64,000 nucleotides of DNA, taken from Ascidiimonas meishanensis (GTDB taxonomy: Bacteria > Bacteroidota > Bacteroidia > Flavobacteriales > Flavobacteriaceae). A program made the position numbers and the translations under genes. The stretch is taken from assembly GCF_037782385.1 (NCBI RefSeq), contig NZ_JBBEXD010000004.1:372001-436000 (forward strand), given 5' to 3'. Below the pieces are notes generated by a model. The model did not search any database. It was given only the letters and a program-made list of their open reading frames with translations, and was not told the origin of the DNA. Positions 42,953 to 52,727 of this stretch are shown here, piece after piece (position 1 is the stretch's first letter; each line of letters opens with the position of its first letter).

Positions 42953-45271
42953 ATGCGGATATTAATTCTATTGCTGTTTTTTGGATTGACTAGTTGTTTT
43001 ATAAATGCACAAAATGAAACTTACCAAGGCATCGTTGTAGATAATATTTCTAAAGAAGCTGTGCCTTTTGTTACAGTGGCTATCTACAACAAAGATATAC
43101 TGGTGAATGGCACTACGACAGACGAAAACGGACAATTCAAACTAAAAGTAGCAGAAGTCTTCAGTCATTTCGATATAAGTTTTATAGGCTACGAAAATGA
43201 AATAGTTAAATTTTCAGAAATACAAAACCCCAAGAATATTAGGTTTATTCTTAAACCATCCATTACAGCTCTGGACGAAGTAGTTGTGCGAGGAGAACAA
43301 ACTACGTCTAAACTAAAAATTGACCGAAAAATCATCAATCTAGGAGCAGACCTACAACAGGCTGGTGCAACTACTCTAGACGCATTTGACCAAATCACAG
43401 AAATACAAACCGATTTGGGCACTGGAAGTTTATCCCTTAGAGGAAGTGGTAATGTTCGTCTTCTTATCAATGGGAAACCATCCAGTATGAACCCTACGGA
43501 ACTATTGGAACAATTACCAGCAGCATCTGTGCAACAAGTAGAAATCATTACTTCACCTTCGGCCAAAAATCAGGCAGACGGGCTTTCGGGCATCATCAAT
43601 GTGGTGCTTAAAAAGAATGGCGCAAAGGGTTTAAATACCAACTTGAATGTAGGAGCTGGCACTATGCGTTATAGTTACGGTGTTGACGGCAACTACAATT
43701 TTTCTTGGATAAATTTTAGATGGAACCTTTCACAAACCGGCAGAGGTATGAATAGTAAACAATCTATCTCTCAATTATATGAAAATGGGAATACAAGAGA
43801 TTTTTTTGCACCTCACAATTTTTATGGTCTGTCAAGAAGATTGGATACCGGATTGGATTTTTTCATCAACGAGAAACACGAACTCTCCTTAGGGTTAGAT
43901 TATACCAAAGACTTTCATGGGTTTTTTAATGACACCTTCTATAGTAATGTAACAGGTAGGGATGACTTTAAATATACCCGTAATTCTTCGCACAACCACG
44001 AAACCACCAATGTTAACGTCAATTACAGGACTAAGTTTACTAAAGAGAATCACTTTTTAGAGTTTGATTATCAGTTTTCCAAAAATGACAACTTTTTACC
44101 CGCTATTGATTTTGAGGAAGCCGTTTTTCTCTTCAACGAAGAGCGCAGGAACGATAACATTCTTAATGCAATTGCTCTAGACTACTCTTTACCAATAACA
44201 GAAAAAATTTTAATAGAAGCCGGAGGGTCTTGGAACGGTAGAAAATTGACCAGTTCCCTGTTTTTGAATCCAGCTCAAGAGCCAGAAAGCTTTGATGTTT
44301 TTACTTATGATGAATCCTTATTTGGGTTGTATGGATTAACGAATATAACTTCAGGAAAATTAACCTGGCAATTGGGACTCCGATATGAAAACTTAAGATC
44401 CAATTCTATTAACCGTACTACTAATGAAACTACAGATTTAAAGTTTTCGAACTTGTTCCCCTCCCTTCATATATCCTACACCATTAATGAAGCAAATACA
44501 TTAAATATAGGATATAGCCGAAGAGTATCTCGCCCAAGTTTCAGGAATATTAACCCTTTTCAAGCTAGGAATCAATATTTTGAATGGGTGGCCAACCCTG
44601 GTCTTCGGCCAGAATTCAGTAACAACATAGAAACCAATTACCAGTACAATGGAAACAAGTTAACTGCCTCTGCTGCTTTCTTTTATAGATACAGAACTAA
44701 CGTCATAGAGCGTTTACAGAATATTGATGAAGAAGGAGTACTGCGAAATATTTTTGATAATATAGGTGAAAAACATTCTTATGGGGTAGAGGCAAGCATG
44801 AGTTATAAACTTATAGATTTCTGGAACAGCCAACTCTCTGCCAACTATTATCACACCTCAGTAGACCAAGATATTTTTCTAAGTTGGGATGAGTTATATT
44901 CATCTAACCTGATTTTTAAAAACACCTTTAAGATAAGCAAGGTCTTGAGCGCTGATATTAGTTTTAGACAGAACTTTAAAACGCAGAATACATTTGATTT
45001 TATAGACCCTAGAAATCGTATAGATTTGGCGGTTAGGCTAAAGCTTTTGGAAAACAGGCTGGCCATGAATTTACGTGTCGTAGATCTATTGGATAATAAT
45101 CTAATGTACCGTACCGCAGTTACTCAAAACGTAACACAGAATGAAGTATGGCGTTTTCAATCACAAACCTTTGGTTTTCTATTAAGTGCAAGTTACAAGC
45201 TATTCCAAAATAAAGGAAAAATAAGAAATAGGAAAAACAGAAACTACCAATATGGGGGTACAACGGACTAA
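42953..45271 (+). CDS. TonB-dependent receptor-like outer-membrane protein (OMP_b-brl family)
   Basis: 772 residues. Signal peptide (1-19, FGLTSCFINAQ), then a CarboxypepD_reg-like domain (YQGIVVDNISKEAVPFVTVAIYNKDI), a plug (LDEVVVRG, SLRGSGNVRLLINGKPS, QVEIITSPSAKNQADGLSGIINVVLKKN), and a barrel with aromatic-rich strands. The sequence ends YGGTTD, without the C-terminal Phe usual for barrels. The family is used by Bacteroidota to import large or unknown ligands with TonB energy. Followed by a lipoprotein gene (18 bp gap) and a LytS/LytTR pair on the same strand, which may regulate it or sense the cargo. Confidence 0.88.
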   Translation: MRILILLLFFGLTSCFINAQNETYQGIVVDNISKEAVPFVTVAIYNKDILVNGTTTDENGQFKLKVAEVFSHFDISFIGYENEIVKFSEIQNPKNIRFILKPSITALDEVVVRGEQTTSKLKIDRKIINLGADLQQAGATTLDAFDQITEIQTDLGTGSLSLRGSGNVRLLINGKPSSMNPTELLEQLPAASVQQVEIITSPSAKNQADGLSGIINVVLKKNGAKGLNTNLNVGAGTMRYSYGVDGNYNFSWINFRWNLSQTGRGMNSKQSISQLYENGNTRDFFAPHNFYGLSRRLDTGLDFFINEKHELSLGLDYTKDFHGFFNDTFYSNVTGRDDFKYTRNSSHNHETTNVNVNYRTKFTKENHFLEFDYQFSKNDNFLPAIDFEEAVFLFNEERRNDNILNAIALDYSLPITEKILIEAGGSWNGRKLTSSLFLNPAQEPESFDVFTYDESLFGLYGLTNITSGKLTWQLGLRYENLRSNSINRTTNETTDLKFSNLFPSLHISYTINEANTLNIGYSRRVSRPSFRNINPFQARNQYFEWVANPGLRPEFSNNIETNYQYNGNKLTASAAFFYRYRTNVIERLQNIDEEGVLRNIFDNIGEKHSYGVEASMSYKLIDFWNSQLSANYYHTSVDQDIFLSWDELYSSNLIFKNTFKISKVLSADISFRQNFKTQNTFDFIDPRNRIDLAVRLKLLENRLAMNLRVVDLLDNNLMYRTAVTQNVTQNEVWRFQSQTFGFLLSASYKLFQNKGKIRNRKNRNYQYGGTTD

Positions 45272-45289
45272 TTTTTTAAATTACTACTT

Positions 45290-45976
45290 ATGAAAATGAG
45301 ATTACAAAAAGTGTTTGTTTTAATATTAAGTGCTATGGTTTTTAGCTGCGATAAAAACAACAAAGAAGAAATAACGCCTGAAGAACTGGCTACATGGCAG
45401 ACCTTTGATAAGGGAAAAAGTACTGTGGAAGATGATATGCTAATTATTGAGGAAATAGAAGGTTCAGACGGTTATTTTTTAATCAGTCCAAAACAATTTG
45501 AAACGGACTTTACCCTTACCTACAAGGTGAAGGCATTATCAGAATCAACAGTATTAATTACGTTGTTTTCAGTCCTACAAGAAGGCGATAATAGTAATTT
45601 TTCTGTTCCGGCGGTTTCGGCTACTCCACAAGAAGTATGGGATTGGCGTAGTGGAATGAAACATTATAACGTAACCATTAATAACCGCTCTCACGGTATT
45701 ACACCTTTCTTTTTTAAGAACGTGCCCCCCCGTTCCAGAGGTTTTAATGAAAGACTTCAACAGAATATTATGGAAATTGGTCAATGGTACGATGTCGAAA
45801 TTGGAAAAAAAGAAAATCGGTTGTGGTTTAAGTTAGATGGGAAGCTATTTTTTGATGTTGAAGATTCTGACCCATATAAAAAAGGGCGACTTATTTTTAG
45901 AATTAGTGGTACTACAGGAGAAAAAGTGATTTTTGCCAAAGCAGCTTTTAAAAATATTGTGATTTCATACAAATAG
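45290..45976 (+). CDS. Surface lipoprotein, possible concanavalin-like/DUF1080 fold
   Basis: 228 residues. Lipobox VFSC (Cys at about 20) and then DKNNKEEITPEEL, the acidic linker common for exported surface lipoproteins in Bacteroidota. The body is beta-rich: WQTFDKGKSTVEDDMLIIEEIEGSDGYFLISP, KVKALSESTVLITLFSV, KENRLWFKLDGKLFFDVEDSDPYKKGRLIFRISG. The pattern resembles the DUF1080/3-keto-disaccharide hydrolase lectin fold, but I do not see catalytic residues. It is sandwiched between the receptor and the LytS gene, so it is probably the surface partner of that receptor. Confidence 0.65.
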   Translation: MKMRLQKVFVLILSAMVFSCDKNNKEEITPEELATWQTFDKGKSTVEDDMLIIEEIEGSDGYFLISPKQFETDFTLTYKVKALSESTVLITLFSVLQEGDNSNFSVPAVSATPQEVWDWRSGMKHYNVTINNRSHGITPFFFKNVPPRSRGFNERLQQNIMEIGQWYDVEIGKKENRLWFKLDGKLFFDVEDSDPYKKGRLIFRISGTTGEKVIFAKAAFKNIVISYK

Positions 45977-45993
45977 ATTGTACTTTGTAGCCA

Positions 45994-47013
45994 GTGGAAA
46001 ACCAGAATACCTATCAGAAATTTTTAACCGTTGAACCCTTTTTTCACGGGCTGCTTTGGTGTATGGTACTTTTTTATCCGTATGTAAAATATATGAGCAA
46101 AGAAGGTGGCTATCCTATGTCTTTTCTGCATGAAATGAATTCGTTATTCTTTAAAATGACGATTTCTTATTTTTTATATCTGTGGTATTTTCCAAAGGAA
46201 AAGAAAATTCAGTACCTACCAATAGTTCTTCTTGCTTTTGTTTTTAATATAGTGGGATATGGATATGTTGACAATCTTTTTCACCCCCATACGCAAAGTT
46301 TTTGGTTAGAGTTTGTGTCCCATTCGTTGACCTATTTTGGTTTTGGAATTGTTTTTTTTACCATTTTCGCTATTAAAAAAGGATATAAAAGACAGCTTGA
46401 GATAAATCAGCTTACCCTAGAAAAGCAGCAAGCAGAAATAAGAGCTTTAAAGGCTCAGGTAAATCCACATTTTTTGTTCAATACGCTAAACACTATTTAT
46501 GCCAATGCTCTAAAAAAGGATGATAAAACACCTGAATTAATTTTAAAACTTTCAGATGGATTTAGATATATGCTTCACGAAGGCCAAAAAGAATTTGTAA
46601 CTATTGAACAGGAAATACAACACTTAAAAGATTATGTGCATTTACAAGAAGAACGATTGGCAAAAAAAGTGATCGTCAATTTTACAACTAGCATAGATAA
46701 TGAAACGCAGCTAATTGCACCTTTGTTATATATTGGTTTTGTTGAAAATGCCTTTAAATATACGAGTATTTTAAAAGGAGAACAGCACGCGATTGATATT
46801 GTTATAAAGCTAGCAAACAAGAAGCTAAGTTTTTTTTGCAGCAACCCATTTAATGATACAGCAGTTGAAGGAATTGATGTGGATTGGAAGGAAAGTGGTG
46901 TTGGGATAAAAAATACCAAAGAAAGATTAGCCCTCTTATATCCTGAGAAACATACGCTACTTATTAGTGAGGAAGATGCTCTTTTTAAGCTAAAATTTGA
47001 AATACAGTTATGA
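45994..47013 (+). CDS. LytS-type sensor histidine kinase
   Basis: 339 residues with a GTG start. Four membrane segments in the first 125 residues. The kinase core has the family motif LKAQVNPHFLFNTLNTIYA (phosphorylated His of PHFLFN) and the ATPase region LLYIGFVENAFKYT, GVGIKNTKERLALLYP, the two G-boxes. Such kinases (His_kinase family, PF06580) work with LytTR regulators, here encoded directly downstream with an overlapping ATGA. Input signal unknown, likely linked to the receptor operon. Confidence 0.92.
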   Translation: MENQNTYQKFLTVEPFFHGLLWCMVLFYPYVKYMSKEGGYPMSFLHEMNSLFFKMTISYFLYLWYFPKEKKIQYLPIVLLAFVFNIVGYGYVDNLFHPHTQSFWLEFVSHSLTYFGFGIVFFTIFAIKKGYKRQLEINQLTLEKQQAEIRALKAQVNPHFLFNTLNTIYANALKKDDKTPELILKLSDGFRYMLHEGQKEFVTIEQEIQHLKDYVHLQEERLAKKVIVNFTTSIDNETQLIAPLLYIGFVENAFKYTSILKGEQHAIDIVIKLANKKLSFFCSNPFNDTAVEGIDVDWKESGVGIKNTKERLALLYPEKHTLLISEEDALFKLKFEIQL

Positions 47014-47699
47014 TACAATGCCTGATTTTAGAGGATGAACCGTCTGCTGTGGAAATTTTGGAAACTTATATCAAAAAGACACCCTTTTTACATTGTTTAG
47101 GTGTTTATGAAAGCGGATTGGATGTTCCTACACAACAATTGCAAGAAGCAAACATATTGTTTTTGGACATACAGTTACCAGAGTTAAACGGACTATCCTT
47201 TTTAAAAACCTTACAGAACCCTCCCATGGTTATCGTTACAACGGCCTATCCAAATTACGCTATTGAAGCTTTTGAAGAAGCGGTAACAGATTATCTGGTA
47301 AAACCTTTTTCTTATGAACGCTTTTATAAGTCGCTTTCTAGAGTGCGTTCGCTCTTAAGAGTGCAACAAAAAGATACCAAAAATAAAATCTTTCTGTATG
47401 CTGATAAGACTATCTATAAAACTTATATAGAAGACATTCTTTTTTTAAAGGCGGAGGTAGACTATGTAAATGTGGTATCCGCAGAAAGGGAAGTGCTAGT
47501 GTTAGATAGTTTACATAATTGGTCTGAAAAGCTAAGTCAATTTAACTTTAGAAGAGCACATCGTTCCTATATCATTAATCTGAATCAGATAGAAAAAATT
47601 TCTGGAAATCAAGTTTTCGTAAAAGGTAATACCCTTCCAATTGGCAGAACCTACAAACAAGATTTTTTAGAGGCTTTACAAAAAATAGGGCTTTTTTAA
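47010..47699 (+). CDS. LytTR-family response regulator
   Basis: 229 residues. Receiver: CLILEDEPSAVEILETYI with acidic EDE (7-10) and phospho-acceptor Asp in ILFLDIQLPELNGLSFL (about 53), Thr in VTTAYPNYAIEAF, Lys in YLVKPFSYERF. The C-terminal LytTR DNA-binding domain is clear: IFLYADKTIYKTYIEDILFLKAEVDYVNVVS and RAHRSYIINLNQIEKISGNQVFVKGNTLPIG (given by position at about 130-225). Its start codon overlaps the end of the kinase gene, so translation is coupled. Probably activates genes of this locus. Confidence 0.93.
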   Translation: MIQCLILEDEPSAVEILETYIKKTPFLHCLGVYESGLDVPTQQLQEANILFLDIQLPELNGLSFLKTLQNPPMVIVTTAYPNYAIEAFEEAVTDYLVKPFSYERFYKSLSRVRSLLRVQQKDTKNKIFLYADKTIYKTYIEDILFLKAEVDYVNVVSAEREVLVLDSLHNWSEKLSQFNFRRAHRSYIINLNQIEKISGNQVFVKGNTLPIGRTYKQDFLEALQKIGLF

Positions 47700-47816
47700 A
47701 AATTTAATTACTTGATTTAAAATACTTTAAACCTATCTTTTAGAAAATTCAATTTTGTTATTGTAACAAATTCCAATAAGCCATACTTACCCTGTGAATT
47801 TAAAAATATAAGAAAA

Positions 47817-48680
47817 ATGAATTATTTGAAATCAATTTTAACCTTAGTATTTATAATCTCCTTCAGCACTATTAATGCACAAAAGAATGAACCCTTAGAA
47901 AATTCAGTTTTATGGAAAATTGAACATACAGATTTGGAAAAAACCTCATACCTATTAGGAACATTACACCTAATGTGTAGTGAAGATTTTAAGTTGGCAG
48001 ATAAAATAGTAAACACTTTAAAAAATGCAGATGTACTTGTATCCGAGATTAATATGTCCAACCCAGAAGAGATAAAGGCGATGCAAGATTATATGGCGAA
48101 CCCTAAGAAAGTTTCGGAGGAGCTTACAGAAGAACAATTTAACAAGCTAGACGCATTAACACAAAATGTCATAAACATGCCCTTATCAAATTTAGACAAC
48201 TATGGCCTAAGCGGCTTATATTCAATAATGTTTAGTAAAATGCTTCCTTGTTCAGATTTAAAATTCATGGATGTAGAACTTCAGAAATTAGCCATAGAAA
48301 ATGGATTGAGTATTTCTGCCTTTGAAAAGGCGACAGAACAATTGGATTACCTAAAAAAAGGATTTTCTGTAGATTTTACTTTTAACCAATTAATGCTTTT
48401 TGAATCTTATAAGACAGACTTTAATAAAGCTATTAAATTGTACCTAGAGGAAGACATTGAGACTGCTGTGGGTTTAATAACTAAAGAGCAGTATATGGAT
48501 GAAAATGCTAAAAAGTATATCCAGATTATTAGAAATAAAAACTGGGTAAAAAAGATACCCCAAATGATGGCAGAAAGCAGCAACGTTTTTGCAGTTGGAG
48601 CAGCGCATTTAACAGGTGAAGAAGGAATTATAAACTTATTGAGAAACAAGGGTTATACCATTACCGCAGTTCTTAAATAA
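47817..48680 (+). CDS. TraB/GumN family protein
   Basis: 287 residues with a signal peptide (1-21, SFSTINAQ). TraB/GumN signatures: LWKIEHTDLEKTSYLLGTLHLM (N-terminal GTxH-like motif) and, near the end, SSNVFAVGAAHLTGEEGIINLLRNKGYTI (the conserved GAAHLxGxxGxxxLL motif). The family is related to the Tiki/EreA proteases with two GxxH metal-binding motifs, both present here. Probably a periplasmic metalloprotease-like protein of unknown target. It precedes the ECF sigma factor by 12 bp and may be in the same operon. Confidence 0.9.
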   Translation: MNYLKSILTLVFIISFSTINAQKNEPLENSVLWKIEHTDLEKTSYLLGTLHLMCSEDFKLADKIVNTLKNADVLVSEINMSNPEEIKAMQDYMANPKKVSEELTEEQFNKLDALTQNVINMPLSNLDNYGLSGLYSIMFSKMLPCSDLKFMDVELQKLAIENGLSISAFEKATEQLDYLKKGFSVDFTFNQLMLFESYKTDFNKAIKLYLEEDIETAVGLITKEQYMDENAKKYIQIIRNKNWVKKIPQMMAESSNVFAVGAAHLTGEEGIINLLRNKGYTITAVLK

Positions 48681-48692
48681 TTCTTAGAAAGA

Positions 48693-49190
48693 TTGAAAGA
48701 GGAAGTGTTTTTAAATAAGGTAAACCGCCATAAAGGTATTTTGTACAAAGTGTCTCGTATGTATTTTGACAATCTTAATGACCAGCAAGATTTGTTTCAA
48801 GAAATTATGTTACAATTATGGAAATCTATACCTTCTTTTAAAGGTGATAGTGAGTTTTCTACCTGGATGTATAGAGTGGCTCTAAATACAGCACTAGCAT
48901 TCTTCAAGAAAGAGAAAAGAAAGCCAGACTCTTACAAAAGCATCGATTACGAGCCTATTGCACCAGAAAATGATATGGATGAAAAAGAGCAACAGTTAGT
49001 GCATTTTTACAAAGCAACTAAAGAGCTAAATAAAATTGAGAAAGCGTTGATACTTCTTTTTATAGAGGGGTATTCTGGTAAGGAAATCGCAAAGAACTTA
49101 GGTATTACAGAAGCTAATGTTCGCGTAAAAACAAATAGAACTAAAAAGAAATTACAAGACATTATAAAAAAACAAGGATATGAATTTTGA
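48693..49190 (+). CDS. ECF-family RNA polymerase sigma factor
   Basis: 165 residues from a TTG start, the size of SigW-type ECF factors. Region 2: HKGILYKVSRMYFDNLNDQQDLFQEIMLQLWKSIPSFKGDSEFSTWMYRVALNTALAFFKK (described over about 12-72). Region 4: LIFIEGYSGKEIAKNLGITEANVRVKTNRTKKKLQ. The TTG is chosen because it gives the correct family length and an in-frame ATG would cut region 2. Just 12 bp after TraB/GumN and overlapping the next gene by 11 bp. Confidence 0.9.
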   Translation: MKEEVFLNKVNRHKGILYKVSRMYFDNLNDQQDLFQEIMLQLWKSIPSFKGDSEFSTWMYRVALNTALAFFKKEKRKPDSYKSIDYEPIAPENDMDEKEQQLVHFYKATKELNKIEKALILLFIEGYSGKEIAKNLGITEANVRVKTNRTKKKLQDIIKKQGYEF

Positions 49191-49806
49191 TAAAATTAAA
49201 GACCAAATGAACGCGGAGGGCGAAAGTAAGAACGACATAACACAGAATGCCAAAAGCTCAAGAGCTTCTAAAATGCCTTTAGAAAAGGTAAGACGTTCTA
49301 TGAAGTCAGAAATAATTACCCAATTGCTATTCATCGTAATATTTCTAGGCTTACCTAGTGTTTTACCCATGGAAACAGTTCCTAAAGGGGCTTATTACAT
49401 TGTAATGTTTATAACCTGTTTAATAACATTGGGGTACCTATTAAAAATGGGTTGGTTTTTAAAAAGGAGTTCGGACATAAGTCTACAATCTAAATATGCG
49501 CTTTTAAGTATCGTACACGATTTAAAACTAACCCTAGAAGTTTATAAAACAGCAATTATAGCGGGTAGTTTGCTATTGCCTTTGGCTATGGTAGCACTTA
49601 GTCATGCTACGGTAAGTAAAAATCAGGAGCAATTTATAAAATTAATCTCTCTAGATATTGAACCTAGTTCATTAGCTATTTACATTGTGATTTACTTAGC
49701 CATTGCAGTATTCATCTATTTCATAACAGTAAAGTGGGCCGACAAGTTATATGGTGGTCATGTTAAGGAATTGGAAGCTGTTGTTAATGAGTTTGATGTG
49801 GATTAA
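49180..49806 (+). CDS. Sigma-factor-linked membrane protein
   Basis: 208 residues. Four membrane segments (about 47-65, 70-92, 115-140 and 165-185), preceded by a short cytoplasmic N-terminal stretch (KIKDQMNAEGESKND and a basic RASKMPLEKVRRSMKSEI). It overlaps the ECF sigma gene by 11 bp, a coupling usual for anti-sigma factors, but no zinc-binding anti-sigma domain (HxxxCxxC) is visible. The cytoplasmic N-terminus might bind the sigma factor. It could also be an unrelated regulated protein. Confidence 0.75.
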   Translation: MNFDKIKDQMNAEGESKNDITQNAKSSRASKMPLEKVRRSMKSEIITQLLFIVIFLGLPSVLPMETVPKGAYYIVMFITCLITLGYLLKMGWFLKRSSDISLQSKYALLSIVHDLKLTLEVYKTAIIAGSLLLPLAMVALSHATVSKNQEQFIKLISLDIEPSSLAIYIVIYLAIAVFIYFITVKWADKLYGGHVKELEAVVNEFDVD

Positions 49807-50004
49807 CCAGTATTTTTCAATAAAGTTTCAAACTACTGAAAACTGGGAATCACGGATGATTTTTAATCTGTCAAAACCAAATCTTTTTAAAGTATGCTTT
49901 CATAAAATGTTACAGGCTATGTCTACGGTAAATAACTGTTTATCTTCAAGAATCCTGTAAGTGTCTACAAAAGGATAATAGCGTATGTTAATGAGTTACC
50001 TTTC

Positions 50005-50871
50005 ATGATCATTAAAACAGTTTTCATGATTTTAAAAAGACCTTTCCTGATGGTGGTACTTACTTTGATAAATCTAACAGCTTGCAAAGAAAAAATTAGA
50101 CAAGGAAAAGAAGGAAAAGTTGTAGCACGAGAAATTAACTCTACAAATTCAAAGGAAATCCTTGCCGCTACTGAGAAAGCCCATGGTGGATGGAATCATC
50201 TGCGTAGTAAAAATGATGTGGAATACCATTATGAATATACTGTTCCGGAAGGTAAAGCGGATATCTCTACAGAACGCTACATATTTGACTCAGAAATCTC
50301 ATTTGGTCACTACACAAGGCATGAAATAAATACCATGCCAACTGAAAACGGTATTGTAACACATTTTTTTGACGGAGAAAAGGTTACTATTACATTAAAT
50401 GAGGATGTAGTAGAGAATGAAAGAACCATCGCCACAGCAGAATTTGTAAGACGTGCCAATTATTTTTGGTTTGTTATGCCTTATAAATTGAATGACCCTG
50501 GGACCATAGCAAAATATTTAGGCAAAGAAATTTATAATGGTATTGACTACGCAAAACTAGAAATTACCTATGATGCAAAAGTAACTGGAAAAGAAAAGAA
50601 TGATATTTATATCCTTTACGTAAATCAGGAAACGCAGCTAATAGACCGGTTTTATTTTTCACTCCCTTTTCTGGGGATTTCTTCTCCGGTAATTCTTGCC
50701 GAATATACTTATAAAGAAATAGAGGGTCAAAAAATAGCTACAAATCGAAACTACTTTTTGCCTGATGCAAAAGGCGCATATAGGGAATCACCGAGTATAA
50801 CACAAATACTGTCCCAGATTAAATTTAATAATGGGTTTACCAAGGAAAATATTCTTTCAGGCATCAAATAG
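50005..50871 (+). CDS. DUF6503 family lipoprotein
   Basis: 288 residues. Signal peptide with lipobox NLTAC (Cys at about 27 from the first Met; a second in-frame ATG at 50026 also fits). The body starts SKEILAATEKAHGGWNHLRSKNDVEYHYEYTV, the AHGG-W motif of DUF6503, followed by beta strands (VTHFFDGEKVTITL, YNGIDYAKLEITYD, LIDRFYFSLP) as in LolA/LppX-type lipoproteins that carry hydrophobic ligands. Function unknown. Single gene. Confidence 0.82.
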   Translation: MIIKTVFMILKRPFLMVVLTLINLTACKEKIRQGKEGKVVAREINSTNSKEILAATEKAHGGWNHLRSKNDVEYHYEYTVPEGKADISTERYIFDSEISFGHYTRHEINTMPTENGIVTHFFDGEKVTITLNEDVVENERTIATAEFVRRANYFWFVMPYKLNDPGTIAKYLGKEIYNGIDYAKLEITYDAKVTGKEKNDIYILYVNQETQLIDRFYFSLPFLGISSPVILAEYTYKEIEGQKIATNRNYFLPDAKGAYRESPSITQILSQIKFNNGFTKENILSGIK

Positions 50872-50940
50872 AAGTCAATTCTTAGAATTGTTGAATATTC
50901 GTCCAATTCATTTTAATTACAAACCCAATAAATAAAATTG

Positions 50941-51699
50941 ATGTTTCCAGAGTTCTTAAAATTTAAAAATACGATAGTAGTAACAGTTATCATGTTGGTA
51001 ATTATAAGTTGTTCATCAACAAAAAAACTGAAGAATACTCCTATTGGCCTAATAAATAATGTTTCTTATCAGGATTCGTCTTTTGACAATTCAAATGCAT
51101 CAAACGGGTTTTTAGTAGCGCATAACGGTAATATCTATGCTATAACAGCAAAACATGTTTTAATGACAGCTAAAACCGATGCTATGAAGTTTATTGACTT
51201 TGAAGGAGGTTTGAAGGAGTGGAAAATGCAACCGAAGAATGATAGCACAAAATATATTATTGTAGACAAGCTATTGAATACAAATAATAAAGACTCCCTT
51301 ACTTGGAGCTATATGAACACTCACTGGGATACTTATGAAGATTGGTTGGTTTTCTCGGTGAAAGAAAACAAAACAAACCATACGCCATTATCCTTCAGGA
51401 AGAAACCACTAAAGAAAGGAGAACTGTTATACGCAGTTGGGTGGACTTATAAAGATACAGTCGGTTCACAAAGCGCTTATGAATACAAATTCGATGCTAC
51501 TGAAGGAAATTTTCATAACCTAATACAAATAAGTGGCCCCAAAAGCTTAGGAGGCTTAAGCGGAGCGCCCATAGTGGATAATCAAGGAAAAATTGTTGGT
51601 TTGGTCTCCTCTGGTGGAGAAGATGAAAACACAAAAGAGGTGTTGCTTCAAGCTACCGATATAAAACACGCTTTTGAATTTATTTCCAACATGAAATAG
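50941..51699 (+). CDS. Trypsin-like serine protease lipoprotein
   Basis: 252 residues starting from ATG 50941. Signal peptide with lipobox ISCSS (Cys at about 24). The catalytic triad is plausible: His in YAITAKHVLM, Asp in YEDWLVFSVK and Ser in GLSGAPIV, the last a clear GxSGxP active-site motif of trypsin-like peptidases. The order and spacing fit a chymotrypsin fold without PDZ domains. Probably on the periplasmic face of the outer or inner membrane. Single gene, without recognised neighbours in function. Confidence 0.82.
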   Translation: MFPEFLKFKNTIVVTVIMLVIISCSSTKKLKNTPIGLINNVSYQDSSFDNSNASNGFLVAHNGNIYAITAKHVLMTAKTDAMKFIDFEGGLKEWKMQPKNDSTKYIIVDKLLNTNNKDSLTWSYMNTHWDTYEDWLVFSVKENKTNHTPLSFRKKPLKKGELLYAVGWTYKDTVGSQSAYEYKFDATEGNFHNLIQISGPKSLGGLSGAPIVDNQGKIVGLVSSGGEDENTKEVLLQATDIKHAFEFISNMK

Positions 51700-51856
51700 T
51701 AGCAATTCTAAAATATCGTAGGGTATCTGATAGGTCGAAACGGTTTCAAAAGACTAAAGCAAAATGAAGTTCAATTATAAGGGCTCTTTAGCGTCTGTAC
51801 CTTCTAGTTAGCATCATTAATAACGCAATATTTTAACAATCAATAAATTGAGAATT

Positions 51857-52726
51857 ATGAAGGTTTATCTTTTACTATTACTAACACTATCTACTGTCGG
51901 GTTGGCAGCCCAAACAGAATTCCCATCACTCAGTCCAAAGGGACGTATTGAACAAAAAGTTGGAGTCACGACAATTTCAATAGTATACGAACGCCCAATA
52001 GCCAGGGGTCGTGCCATTTTTGGTGAACTCGTACCCTTAGGAAAACTATGGCGAACAGGTGCAGGTAATGGCACAAAAATCAAATTTGATGATGCCGTGG
52101 TACTAGACGATATAGTAATACCAGCGGGACAATATTCATTGTTCACCATTCCAGACAAACAAGAATGGATGATAATTCTAAATAGCGATTCAACTATTTA
52201 TGGATTGGAAGGTTATGACAAAACCAAAGATGTAATTCGTTTTAAAACGAAAGTAAAAATGACCGATAGCTATTACGAATCATTTACCGTTGATATTGAT
52301 TTAATAGAGGCAAATGCAAAATTGAATATTTCTTGGGAAAATACCCGTGTGAGTTTCAAAATCAGGACACAAACCGATAAGCGTCTGGTGAAAATGGTCA
52401 AAGAAGAATATTTGTCAGGTAAAGTTAAGGATCCAGATTTGCTTGCTATGGGCGCCGACTATTACTACTTCCTAAATACAGAATTGGAAACTGCGTTAAA
52501 GCTTATTAATAGAGCCATAGATTTAAGAAAAGAATCGTGGTATTATGACCTCAAAATCAATTTATTAACAAAGAGAAAACAGTTTAAAGAAGCTCTTGAA
52601 ACACTTAAAACAGCAATGGATTATTTAAAAACTAATCCTGAAAATTGGACTGATGAACGGCTACTAAGAGTCTCAGAGGTACATGAAATAAAAATGAAGG
52701 ACTTATTGAGTAAAATTAAAAACTAA
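51857..52726 (+). CDS. DUF2911 domain-containing secreted protein
   Basis: 289 residues from the ATG at 51857 (an upstream TTG is also open). Signal peptide ends about GLAAQ. DUF2911 signature: SLSPKGRIEQKVGVTTISIVYERPIARGRAIFGELVPLGKLWRTGAGNGTKI (about 27-78, described by position), then DIVIPAGQYSLFTIPDKQEWMIIL. The C-terminal third has tetratricopeptide-like helices (ALKLINRAIDLRKESWYYDLKINLLTKRKQ). The family is found in Bacteroidota and function is unknown. It is followed with a one-base gap by the next gene, so the two are cotranslated. Confidence 0.87.
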   Translation: MKVYLLLLLTLSTVGLAAQTEFPSLSPKGRIEQKVGVTTISIVYERPIARGRAIFGELVPLGKLWRTGAGNGTKIKFDDAVVLDDIVIPAGQYSLFTIPDKQEWMIILNSDSTIYGLEGYDKTKDVIRFKTKVKMTDSYYESFTVDIDLIEANAKLNISWENTRVSFKIRTQTDKRLVKMVKEEYLSGKVKDPDLLAMGADYYYFLNTELETALKLINRAIDLRKESWYYDLKINLLTKRKQFKEALETLKTAMDYLKTNPENWTDERLLRVSEVHEIKMKDLLSKIKN

Positions 52727-52727
52727 A